A program made the translations under genes and the position numbers. 64,000 nt of DNA from an uncultured Eubacteriales bacterium (GTDB lineage Bacteria > Bacillota > Clostridia > Christensenellales > Aristaeellaceae): contig CACYTF010000011.1 of NCBI GenBank assembly GCA_902777335.1, positions 25,644 through 89,643 of the forward strand, given 5' to 3'. Under the pieces are notes generated by a model. The model was not told the DNA's origin. It was given only the letters and a program-made list of their open reading frames with translations, and did no database searches. Below, in pieces: positions 18,354 through 26,532 of this stretch (positions are counted from its first letter, which is position 1; the number at the start of each line of letters is the position of its first letter).

Positions 18354-18387
18354 AATCAATGTATTCTTTGCATTGATTCGCTATAAT
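18354..18387 (+). promoter_or_regulatory. smsC promoter with an operator-like palindrome
   Basis: A -10 box TATAAT lies at 18382-18387. Directly upstream, AATCAATG (18354-18361) and CATTGATT (18371-18378) are perfect 8-bp inverted arms around a 9-nt centre, covering the -35 and spacer. No good -35 hexamer is visible. This is the layout of a repressor site or of an activator-dependent promoter; the regulator is unknown. Confidence 0.55.
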
Positions 18388-18425
18388 GGGTACAGAATAT
18401 CCACACAAGACGAGGTATCCCAACC

Positions 18426-19154
18426 ATGCTTGAACTAAAACATCTGACCTTTGGGGTGGACAGCGAAGGCGCGGGCCGCGAGATCGTGCGGGACGTGAGC
18501 CTGACGCTGCCCGACGGCAGGCTGATCGTGGTGACCGGGCCGAACGGCGGCGGCAAGTCCACGCTGGCGCGGCTGATCATGGGCATCGAGCGGCCCACCT
18601 CGGGCCGCATATTTCTGAACGGCCAGGACATCACCGAAAAGAGCGTCACCGAGCGCGCCCGGCTGGGCATCGGCTTCGCGTTCCAGCAGCCGGTGCGCTT
18701 CAAGGGCCTGCAGGTGCTGGACCTGCTGCGCCTGGCGGCGGGCAGGAAGCTGACCCCGGCGGACGCCTGCGAATACCTGGCCGCCGTGGGGCTGTGCGCC
18801 CGGGACTACATCAACCGCGAGGTCAACGCCAGCCTGTCCGGCGGCGAGCTGAAGCGCATCGAGATCGCCACGGTGCTGGCCCGGGGCGCGGCGCTGTCCG
18901 TGTTCGACGAGCCGGAGGCCGGCATCGACCTTTGGAGCTTCCAGAACCTGATCGAGGTGTTCGAGGGCATGCGCAGGAACATACGCCACAGCGCCATCAT
19001 GATCATCTCCCACCAGGAGCGCATACTGAACATCGCCGACGAGATCGTGGTGCTCAAAGACGGCCGGGTGGACCGGCAGGGCCCGCGGAATGAGGTGCTG
19101 CCGGATCTGATCGGCACCGCGGCGGCGGTGGCAAGCTGCCGCCGGATTTTGTGA
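18426..19154 (+). CDS. SUF-like Fe-S cluster assembly ATPase (SufC/SmsC type)
   Basis: 242 residues. ABC-type ATPase that powers Fe-S cluster assembly on its SufB-like partner. Walker A GPNGGGKST at 38-46, Q-loop FAFQQPVRFKG, signature LSGGELKRIE, Walker B FDEPEAGID, H-loop IISHQ. The short coupling region and partner gene identify it as SufC rather than a transporter ATPase. Only smsC and smsB are present here; sufS, sufU and sufD are not adjacent, matching the two-gene SUF-like minimal system described in anaerobes. Confidence 0.9.
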   Translation: MLELKHLTFGVDSEGAGREIVRDVSLTLPDGRLIVVTGPNGGGKSTLARLIMGIERPTSGRIFLNGQDITEKSVTERARLGIGFAFQQPVRFKGLQVLDLLRLAAGRKLTPADACEYLAAVGLCARDYINREVNASLSGGELKRIEIATVLARGAALSVFDEPEAGIDLWSFQNLIEVFEGMRRNIRHSAIMIISHQERILNIADEIVVLKDGRVDRQGPRNEVLPDLIGTAAAVASCRRIL

Positions 19155-19167
19155 GGAGGCGTTGGCA

Positions 19168-20091
19168 ATGGAACTGGACAGCATACAGAAGCACCTTTTG
19201 GAGGAGATCGCGGACCTGCACGCCATCCCCGACGGCGCGTACAACATCCGCAGCAACAGCGCCTCCGCGGGCAGGCGCTCCACGCCCACCATCGAGATCA
19301 CCCCGAAGGCGGACGTCAGCGGCCTGGACATACACATCAAGGCCGGCGGGCGGCGCGAGAGCATGCACATACCGGTGGTGATGACCCAGAGCGGCCTGAA
19401 GGAAACGGTGTACAACGACTTCACCATCGACGAGAACGCCGACGTGGTGATCATCGCCGGCTGCGGCATCGACAACTGCGGCATGGCCGACTCCGAGCAC
19501 GACGGCATCCACCGCTTCTACGTGGGCAAAAACGCGAAGGTGAAGTACGTGGAGAAGCACTACGGCTCAGGCACCGGCGCGGGCAAGCGCATACTGAACC
19601 CCGGCACCGAGGTGTACATGCAGGAGGGCGCCAGCATGGAGATGGAAATGGCGCAGATCAAGGGCGTGGACGACACCGAGCGCACCACCACCGCCAAGCT
19701 GGCCGCCGGCGCGAAGCTGATCATCCGCGAACGGCTGATGACCCACGGCCAACAGCGGGCGCTGAGCACCTACGTGGTCAGCCTGAACGGCGCGGGAGCC
19801 AGCGCGGACATCGTCTCCCGCTCGGTGGCCCGGGACGACTCCTTCCAGCGCTTCGACGCGAAGATCGTCGGCAACGCGCCCTGCAGCGGCCACACCGAGT
19901 GCGATTCCATCATCATGGACCGGGGCCGCATACTGGCCGTGCCGGGGCTGGAGGCCAACGACGTGGACGCCGCGCTGGTACACGAGGCCGCCATCGGCAA
20001 GATCGCCGGCGAGCAGCTGATAAAGCTTATGACGCTGGGCCTCACCGCCCAGGAGGCGGAGGAGCAGATCATCAGCGGCTTCCTGAAGTAG
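19168..20091 (+). CDS. SUF-like Fe-S scaffold protein (SufB/SufD superfamily, SmsB type)
   Basis: 307 residues, shorter than SufB (about 470). The right-handed beta-helix core spans about 60-270 (VVIIAGCGIDNCG, HRFYVGKNAKVKYVEKHYG, ERTTTAKLAAGAKLIIRERL). CSGHTECDSI and the ALVHEAAIGKIAGEQLIKLM segment are the SufB/D C-terminal signature. Cysteines in CGIDNC and CSGHTEC are candidate cluster ligands. AGGAGGC ends about 7 bp before ATG 19168, so this is preferred over the upstream in-frame TTG at 19162. It follows smsC by 13 bp. Confidence 0.9.
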   Translation: MELDSIQKHLLEEIADLHAIPDGAYNIRSNSASAGRRSTPTIEITPKADVSGLDIHIKAGGRRESMHIPVVMTQSGLKETVYNDFTIDENADVVIIAGCGIDNCGMADSEHDGIHRFYVGKNAKVKYVEKHYGSGTGAGKRILNPGTEVYMQEGASMEMEMAQIKGVDDTERTTTAKLAAGAKLIIRERLMTHGQQRALSTYVVSLNGAGASADIVSRSVARDDSFQRFDAKIVGNAPCSGHTECDSIIMDRGRILAVPGLEANDVDAALVHEAAIGKIAGEQLIKLMTLGLTAQEAEEQIISGFLK

Positions 20092-20100
20092 CCGCGCAAA

Positions 20101-20129
20101 TTGACACGCGCGGGCGATTCAGGTATAAT
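20101..20129 (+). promoter_or_regulatory. Sigma-A promoter for the CotH-like gene
   Basis: TTGACA, 17 bp, TATAAT, both hexamers perfect. Transcription begins about 65 bp before the GTG start. Confidence 0.88.
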
Positions 20130-20198
20130 GACTCTACAACGGTAAGGTATTACAGTACGGGCGGCGCGGCAGCGCCGCGGGAAGCGGGAGGCGGTAGG

Positions 20199-21953
20199 GT
20201 GAACGCCAGGAAGACGCGGTGGCTGATTTGCGCCGTCGGATGCGCCTGCATCGCGCTGCTCGTGGCCGCCGCGCTGCTTGCGCCCGAGACCCACAACGCC
20301 GGCCTGGAGGCGGTTTCGTTTTCGCGGGATTCCGGCTTCTACGACGCTCCCTTCAGCCTGGAGCTGAGCGGCGGCGGCAGGATCTACTACACCCTGGACG
20401 CCAGCGACCCCGACGAGAACGCCATCGAATACACGGGCCCCATACCCATCGGCGACGCCAGCGAGAACGAGAACGTTTACAGCATGAACACGGACGTGGC
20501 GCTGGACTTTGTCAGCGACGTGATCCAAGGCCTCGGCTACAGCTTTGAGGGCACCTACCGCGTGCCGGAATCGAAGATCGACAAGGCCACGGTGGTCCGG
20601 GCGGTGTCCATCGGCGCCGACGGCAGCCGGAGCGCCACGGAGAACCGGGTGTTCTTCGTGGGCTTTGACGAGAAGACGGGCTACGACGGGCTGAACATCG
20701 TCACCGTCACCACGGACCCGAAGAACCTGTTCGACCCGCAGACCGGCATCTACGTGCTGGGCAAGGCCTTCACCGACTGGCTGGAGCAAGGCAACTACAA
20801 GCTGGACCCGGATTGGATCTACACCTTCTCCCCCGCGAACTACTTCTACAAGGGCCGGGACTGGGAGCGGGAGGCCAGCGTCTGCTTCTTCGACGCCGAC
20901 CGCCAGCTGATCGCCTCCGGCAACTGCGGCATACGCCTGCAGGGGCACGGCTCCAAGGCCAAGCTGCCCAAGAGCCTGAACCTGTTCGCGCGCAAGGAGT
21001 ACGGGACCGCCGCCTTCTCCGGAAAGGACCTGCTGGGCGTGGACTACACCCTCGACCGGCTGAACCTGAACACCGGCAGCCAGGATTCCGATTCCCTGCT
21101 GATGGACAGCCTGGTGAACGCCTTCTGCGCGGACATGCGCTTTGGCACCCGGGAATACGTGCCCTACGCGCTGTTCCTGGACGGGGAATACTGGGGCGTC
21201 TACTGGCTGACGCCGCGCTACAAGAAGGACTACATGGCGCAGAAGTACCAGATTTTCGAGGACAACCTGGTGCTGTACTTCGGCTACAAGGTCCACAGGA
21301 CGAGAAACGCAAAGCAGACCGACAACCTGATGGACATCACCGCCGGCCGGATCAAGATCGGCAACGACGAGGACATGGCGCTGTACACCGACATGCGCGA
21401 CTTCATCGCCGGCAGCGACATGCGCATCCCCGATAATTACGCCCGGGCCTGCGAGCTGATCGACATCGACAGCTGCCTGGACTACTATGCCACCGAGATC
21501 TACATCGCCAACAACGACTGGCCCATCTACAACACCGCGCTCTTCCGGGCGCGCAAGAAGGCGGCCGGGCCCTACTCCGACGGCAAGTGGCGCTGGCTGC
21601 TGTTCGACGTGAACATGGCCATGAACGTGCCGGACGCCCAGAGCGACTATGTGGCGCGCACCGTCAAGCAGGACCCTCTGTTCGCCAGCCTGATGAACAA
21701 CGAAGCGTTCTCGGACGCGCTGTACCGGCGGCTGGTGCGCTTGGCCACGGAGACCTTCGACCCGGAAAAGGTCGGCGCGTTCATCGACCGCCACGAAGCC
21801 CTGCTGGACGAGCAGATGGACCTGAAGAACCAGCGCTTCTACAACGACGAGAAGAGCCCGGACTACTTCATCAAAAACTGCGAAAAGGTCCGGCAGTTCT
21901 ACGCCCTCAGGCGCGAATACATACTTTCGCAGTACGGCGAACAGTACGGTTAG
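20199..21953 (+). CDS. Secreted CotH-like protein with chitobiase-type N-terminal domain
   Basis: 584 residues, GTG start after GGGAGGCGGTAGG. One N-terminal membrane or signal helix (about 9-27). Residues 30-150 hold a chitobiase/hexosaminidase C-terminal-like beta domain (GGRIYYTLDASDPDENAIEY). Residues 170-580 are a CotH kinase-fold domain: CGIRLQGHGSKAKLPKSLNL, YWGVYWLTPRYKKDY and KWRWLLFDVNMAM, where CotH proteins usually have W-DLD. Bacterial CotH proteins phosphorylate spore-coat or surface proteins. Kinase activity here is uncertain because the DLD motif reads FDVN. No spore-coat neighbours are present. Confidence 0.8.
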   Translation: MNARKTRWLICAVGCACIALLVAAALLAPETHNAGLEAVSFSRDSGFYDAPFSLELSGGGRIYYTLDASDPDENAIEYTGPIPIGDASENENVYSMNTDVALDFVSDVIQGLGYSFEGTYRVPESKIDKATVVRAVSIGADGSRSATENRVFFVGFDEKTGYDGLNIVTVTTDPKNLFDPQTGIYVLGKAFTDWLEQGNYKLDPDWIYTFSPANYFYKGRDWEREASVCFFDADRQLIASGNCGIRLQGHGSKAKLPKSLNLFARKEYGTAAFSGKDLLGVDYTLDRLNLNTGSQDSDSLLMDSLVNAFCADMRFGTREYVPYALFLDGEYWGVYWLTPRYKKDYMAQKYQIFEDNLVLYFGYKVHRTRNAKQTDNLMDITAGRIKIGNDEDMALYTDMRDFIAGSDMRIPDNYARACELIDIDSCLDYYATEIYIANNDWPIYNTALFRARKKAAGPYSDGKWRWLLFDVNMAMNVPDAQSDYVARTVKQDPLFASLMNNEAFSDALYRRLVRLATETFDPEKVGAFIDRHEALLDEQMDLKNQRFYNDEKSPDYFIKNCEKVRQFYALRREYILSQYGEQYG

Positions 21954-22078
21954 ACACCGGCGCTTTTCCCGTCGCCCGCGGGGCCATAATTAACACAAAA
22001 TTGATAGACTGTTTCTGCCGTCGATGGTAAAAAGGAAGCGGGGCATATCATACCACACCGCCCCGAGGAGGTCGTGCC

Positions 22079-22861
22079 ATGAAGAAGATCATCGCCGCCG
22101 TTTTGACGCTGGCGCTTTTGTGCGCCGGCCTGCTGACCGCCCTTGCCGAGGGGCAGGACCTGCTGGACAAGGTCCTGGCCGCGGGCAAGCTGGTGGTGGG
22201 CAGCGAAGGAACCTACCCGCCCAACAGCTACTATGACGAAAACAACAACCTGACCGGCTTCGACGTGGAGGTGGGCCGCGCCATCGCGGGCAAGCTGGGC
22301 GTCGAGTACGAGCCCTACGTGGCCGACTGGGCCTCGCTGATGACCGCGCTGCAGTTCGGAACCATCGACACGCTGATCGAGGAGCTGGAGCCCACCGAGG
22401 AGCGCGCCGCGATGTACGACTTCTCCGTGCCCTACACCACCATCCACGGCGCGGCGCTGGTGGCCGGCGACAACGACACCATCGTCTCCGCCGAAGACCT
22501 GGCCGGCAAGCGCGCCGCCCAGAACGACACCAGCCTGTGGGGCCAGCGCGCCCGGAACTACGGGGCCGAGATCGTGTCCGTCACCGACGACTACCAGACC
22601 TACGAGCTGATCACCACCGGCCGGGCCGACGTGACGCTGAACGCCGAGACGGCCTTCAACGACTACATGGCCCAGCACCCGGAGGCCAACGTGAAGATCG
22701 CCTTCTACACCGAAGACACCTCCACCTCGGTGGTGCCGGTGCGCAAGGGCAACGAGAAGTTCCTCGCCGCCGTGAACCAGGCCATCGAGGAGCTGCGCCA
22801 GGAGGGCGTGCTGTCCGAGCTGTCCACCCGCTTCTTCGGCTTTGACTACACCCAGGAATAA
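22079..22861 (+). CDS. Amino-acid ABC transporter substrate-binding protein (SBP family 3)
   Basis: 260 residues. Signal peptide MKKIIAAVLTLALLCAGLLTALAEG, then a bilobal SBP3 fold: GKLVVGSEGTYPPNSYYDE, LTGFDVEVGRAIAGKLG, TLIEELEPTEERAAMYDFS, FNDYMAQHP. It lacks a lipobox cysteine, so anchoring is unclear. GAGGAGG precedes the ATG. It is the first gene of a three-gene importer (binding protein, permease, ATPase) with gaps of 6 bp. Cystine or polar amino acids are the usual ligands of this subfamily; the ligand is not deducible. Confidence 0.93.
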   Translation: MKKIIAAVLTLALLCAGLLTALAEGQDLLDKVLAAGKLVVGSEGTYPPNSYYDENNNLTGFDVEVGRAIAGKLGVEYEPYVADWASLMTALQFGTIDTLIEELEPTEERAAMYDFSVPYTTIHGAALVAGDNDTIVSAEDLAGKRAAQNDTSLWGQRARNYGAEIVSVTDDYQTYELITTGRADVTLNAETAFNDYMAQHPEANVKIAFYTEDTSTSVVPVRKGNEKFLAAVNQAIEELRQEGVLSELSTRFFGFDYTQE

Positions 22862-22867
22862 TCCGAC

Positions 22868-23533
22868 ATGTTCAACGAGCGCGTATGGAAGCTGCTGGCG
22901 GATTCGCTGTGGCCGCTTCTGAGCAAAGGACTGACCGTCACCATCCCGCTGACGCTGGCCTCATTCACACTGGGGCTGGCGCTGGCGATGGTGGCGGCCT
23001 TTGTGCAGGTGGCGAAGGTGCCGGTGCTGCGCCGCTTGGCGCGGTTCTACATATGGGTGTTCCGCGGCACGCCGATGATCGTGCAGCTGTTCATCGTGTT
23101 CTACGGCCTGCCGGGGCTTGGCGTGTACGTGAACTCGATCCCGGCGGCGATCATCGTGTTCTCGCTGAACACCGGGGCCTACGCCGCGGAGACGGTGCGC
23201 GCCGCCATAGAGTCGGTGCCCGTGGGCCAGTTCGAGGCGGGCTACATGGTGGGCATGAACTACCTGCAGATCATGGGCCGCGTGGTGCTGCCCCAGGCCA
23301 TGCGCACGGCCTTTCCCCCGCTGTTCAACACGCTGATCGGCCTGGTGAAGGACACCTCGCTGGCCGCGAACATCACCGTGGTGGAGATGTTTCGCACGGC
23401 CCAGCTGATCGCGGCCCGCACCTACGACGTGTTCGCGATGTACTGCGAGGTGGCGGTGCTGTACCTGCTCTTCTGCACCTTCTTGACCTGGGTGCAGCAC
23501 GTCTGCGAGCGCAAGCTCGAGGCCGGGAGGTGA
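22868..23533 (+). CDS. Amino-acid ABC transporter permease
   Basis: 221 residues with about five membrane segments, of the HisM/GlnP type. The EAA loop that contacts the ATPase is EAGYMVGMNYLQIMGRVVLP near 124-143. FRGTPMIVQLFIVFYGLP and NTGAYAAETVRAAI are family hallmarks. A single permease gene implies a homodimeric channel. Confidence 0.94.
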   Translation: MFNERVWKLLADSLWPLLSKGLTVTIPLTLASFTLGLALAMVAAFVQVAKVPVLRRLARFYIWVFRGTPMIVQLFIVFYGLPGLGVYVNSIPAAIIVFSLNTGAYAAETVRAAIESVPVGQFEAGYMVGMNYLQIMGRVVLPQAMRTAFPPLFNTLIGLVKDTSLAANITVVEMFRTAQLIAARTYDVFAMYCEVAVLYLLFCTFLTWVQHVCERKLEAGR

Positions 23534-23539
23534 CGGGCG

Positions 23540-24292
<753 letters not shown>

Positions 24293-24295
24293 CAT

Positions 24296-25339
24296 TCAGA
24301 CCTTCTGCGCTTTCTCGAGCAGCCGCGCCTTTTCCCTGCGGGCATGCTCAAGTCCCGTATCCTCGGTGAAGCCCCACTCATTTTCAAGCAGGTCGATGAT
24401 GCGGTCACAGGTGTCGGCGGCCTTCCCGTATTCGCCCATGATCTCATGGATATCGGCGATGGCCATCAGCGCATCCGTAAAGCGCGGCCGGCGGGTCTCG
24501 CTTTCAAAGGACCGCTCGTAGAGCTCGATCGCTCTCCCGTAATCACATTTTTTCGCGTAATACTGCGCGGCTTCAAACAGGTAGACAAAATCCTCCGGAT
24601 GCGCGGCGACCAGTTCTTCGATGATCCCGTCCGCGGTCTTTTCATCAAATCGGGCGAGCGCGATGTGCGCCCGATAGGCCCTAACCATGACGGGCCTCGC
24701 GTCCGGAAGCCGGCTGACCCGCTCCAAATAGTGCTCCGCCTCGTCCGCCCGGTGATCGGCGAGCAGGTTGTCGATCAGGTAGAGATACGGCAGGCGGACG
24801 TCCGGGTTTTCTTCAACGACGCCGCGCCAAAATGCTACCGCCTTTGCATGGTTGGCGATGTTCCAGTCCCAGGCCGCATGGCCCTCCGCCCGGTCCAGTA
24901 TCCACTGGCAATCCTTGACGCCCGGCGCCGTCCGAATGGCTTCTTTGGCGTAGTGGGCGGCCTTCTGCGCACAGGCATTCATGCGATGCCAGTACAGGTA
25001 GGCGATGAGGCTTGTGGCCCGCTGCCGGTTCTGCGCATCCTCGAGCTGCGCCTTCAGAAAGTCCTCGTAATCCCGGAACAGGTCCGGCGAGAGCTCCTCC
25101 GTGATGTCCAGGCTGTTCTCGATGCGGCTCAGGCGCTGCTCGCTCGTCAGGTCAAACAGCTCGTCGATGGTGACGCCGAAGACCTCCGCCAGAAGCGGCA
25201 GCGTGGTGATGTCCGGCATGGAGGCGGCGTTTTCCCATTTGGAAACCGACTGCGGCGCGATGCCCAGTTTGTTCGCAAGCTGCTCCTGCGTGAGCTTCGC
25301 CCTGAAGCGCAGCTGCCTGATCTTCTTTCCCAGTTCCAT
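24296..25339 (-). CDS. XRE-family transcriptional regulator with C-terminal TPR-like repeats
   Basis: 347 residues. HTH_3 domain at 2-60 (MELGKKIRQLRFRAKLTQ, GIAPQSVSKWENAASMPD). The remainder is helical repeats that bind a ligand or partner (SLIAYLYWHRMNACAQKAAH, ERSFESETRRPRFTDALMAI). ATG 25339 is chosen because GGAGGTAACAGG lies directly upstream; the open frame continues further only through non-homologous residues. It is an orphan regulator and its target is unknown. Confidence 0.85.
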   Translation of the reverse strand: MELGKKIRQLRFRAKLTQEQLANKLGIAPQSVSKWENAASMPDITTLPLLAEVFGVTIDELFDLTSEQRLSRIENSLDITEELSPDLFRDYEDFLKAQLEDAQNRQRATSLIAYLYWHRMNACAQKAAHYAKEAIRTAPGVKDCQWILDRAEGHAAWDWNIANHAKAVAFWRGVVEENPDVRLPYLYLIDNLLADHRADEAEHYLERVSRLPDARPVMVRAYRAHIALARFDEKTADGIIEELVAAHPEDFVYLFEAAQYYAKKCDYGRAIELYERSFESETRRPRFTDALMAIADIHEIMGEYGKAADTCDRIIDLLENEWGFTEDTGLEHARREKARLLEKAQKV

Positions 25340-25466
25340 CCTGTTACCTCCGTATTCGGGATCGTGTTTCATGAGCACGGCTTCATTATACGGAAAAGCC
25401 CGGTCGGAATCAATAACGCAGTTGTCGAGCCGGGTCTCCTGTCGGTGGAATACTGTCTGCGGGCGT

Positions 25467-25874
25467 CTACAGGTTGAGAAATGCCTGCGGTTCAAGGGCT
25501 TTGACCGGCGAATCCCTGAAGTCTTTGGCATTTCGCGTGACGATATAGTCCATGTGGCAGCGCGCGGCGATGGCGGAGACGAGCGCATCCTCAAAATCCG
25601 CCATGTTGGACGCGATGGCGGCGTGAACGTCCTCGCCCAGGGCATCGGCAAATCCAACCAGCTGTAGCAGCCTTTCAAGCCCGTCCTTCGCGGCCTGGTC
25701 ATCCTTCAACGCCCGGCGCAGAAGATAGTATATATCCGTGGCCGCGGTTGCGGAGACGAAGCCCTCGACCTGCTCCAGCGCGGAGCGCTTCATAACTTCA
25801 TAAGACGCCTGAAAGAATGGCTCCCGCCTGAGCAGCACATCCAGCACGACATTGGTGTCGATCATGATCTTCAT
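25467..25874 (-). CDS. PIN-domain toxin ribonuclease (VapC-like)
   Basis: 135 residues. Metal-dependent RNase of a type II toxin-antitoxin pair. The acidic site is visible as IDTNVVLD at 5-12, an Asp/Glu in NMADFEDALVSAIA, and the Asp in TRNAKDFRDS. The ATG overlaps the antitoxin stop (ATGA), the usual coupled order. The RNA target is unknown. Confidence 0.88.
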   Translation of the reverse strand: MKIMIDTNVVLDVLLRREPFFQASYEVMKRSALEQVEGFVSATAATDIYYLLRRALKDDQAAKDGLERLLQLVGFADALGEDVHAAIASNMADFEDALVSAIAARCHMDYIVTRNAKDFRDSPVKALEPQAFLNL

Positions 25875-26089
25875 GCGTTATCAAGGCGCTCCTTCCTGAT
25901 GCCGTCCAGCGTGATGTCCTCTGATTCCGCGATCCCGACAAGGCTGTCCAACACCGCGACGCGATCCGGCGACGGGTTTGTCAGCTTTGCGATGCGCTTT
26001 CCGTTTTTCGTGATGAAGATATCGCGTTTGCCGGCCATGGAAAGATACTTGCCCATGTTCAGCTTCAATTCCGTGGCAGTGATCTGCAT
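25871..26089 (-). CDS. Antitoxin of the Phd/YefM family
   Basis: 72 residues from ATG 26089 (MQITATELKLNMGKYL). The N-terminal half is the Phd/YefM DNA-binding fold (SMAGKRDIFITKNGKRIAKL), and the acidic C-terminal tail (GIAESEDITLDGIRKERLD) would wrap the toxin. AGGAGGGAACGCC precedes this ATG; the longer frame to 26149 includes the promoter and is rejected. It probably represses its own promoter. Confidence 0.85.
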   Translation of the reverse strand: MQITATELKLNMGKYLSMAGKRDIFITKNGKRIAKLTNPSPDRVAVLDSLVGIAESEDITLDGIRKERLDNA

Positions 26090-26117
26090 GGCGTTCCCTC
26101 CTCTCTTTCGCGCTATT

Positions 26118-26146
26118 ATTATATACCATTCGAACGATATTATCAA
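26118..26146 (-). promoter_or_regulatory. Promoter of the toxin-antitoxin operon
   Basis: Minus strand TTGATA, 17 bp, TATAAT. CGAAC (26131-26135) and GTTCG (26154-26158) are inverted half-sites around the -35, a plausible autoregulatory operator. Confidence 0.7.
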
Positions 26147-26206
26147 CAATTTTGTTCGATCTTGTCAGCGGGACGGTCCTTCTGACAACTTTTTTGATTT
26201 CAAAAA

Positions 26207-26316
26207 GGGACACTGGGGACGGTTCTGCTGTGTCTGTCCCCAGTGTCCCATTACCCAAAAGAAGGGACAGTGGGGACGGTTCTGCTGTGTCTGTCCCCAG
26301 TGTCCCATTACCCAAA
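26207..26316. repeat. Two tandem 57-bp hairpin units (REP-like)
   Basis: Unit 1 has arms GGGACACTGGGGAC (26207-26220) and GTCCCCAGTGTCCC (26236-26249). Unit 2 has GGGACAGTGGGGAC (26264-26277) and GTCCCCAGTGTCCC (26293-26306) with one mismatch. Both enclose GGTTCTGCTGTGTCT and end ATTACCCAAA. The GGGGACGGTTCT core recurs in the 47151-47211 palindrome. There is no transposase here. Confidence 0.9.
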
Positions 26317-26532
26317 GGTGTTCTTAGTCATCATACGATACACTGTTGTTCCGAAAAAGGCGCGAGGCTGTACGCAAGGACCTCTTCCGTCTGTCCTTCG
26401 GCCAGCCACCTTCCCCATAGGGGAAGGCTTTTGTGCGGGCGGCGAATCGCCGCCCCTACTGCTCGGGCGGTATGAATCGCGTGCACACCGCACATGAGAT
26501 CGCAGTGTCTTCTGCTCCTCACGCCTAACGCC
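26317..26532. other. Gene-free stretch with degenerate dispersed-repeat pieces
   Basis: Contains CCTTCCCCATAGGGGAAGG (8-bp stem) and GGGCGGCGAATCGCCGCCCC (perfect stem), the latter sharing the GGCCGCCCCTAC-type motif found at 48406-48490. No coding potential or promoter is convincing. The open frames here are repeat-derived. Confidence 0.6.

Noticed and set aside
18003..18376. Reading frames through the CCTGTTC array that give VPCSLFP repeats
   Set aside because: Produced purely by the 7-bp repeat, open in several frames on both strands, with no start site or family.
26152..26497. Small proteins encoded in the GGGGACGGTTCT repeats
   Set aside because: Frames exist on both strands because of the inverted repeats; no ribosome site and no conserved domain.
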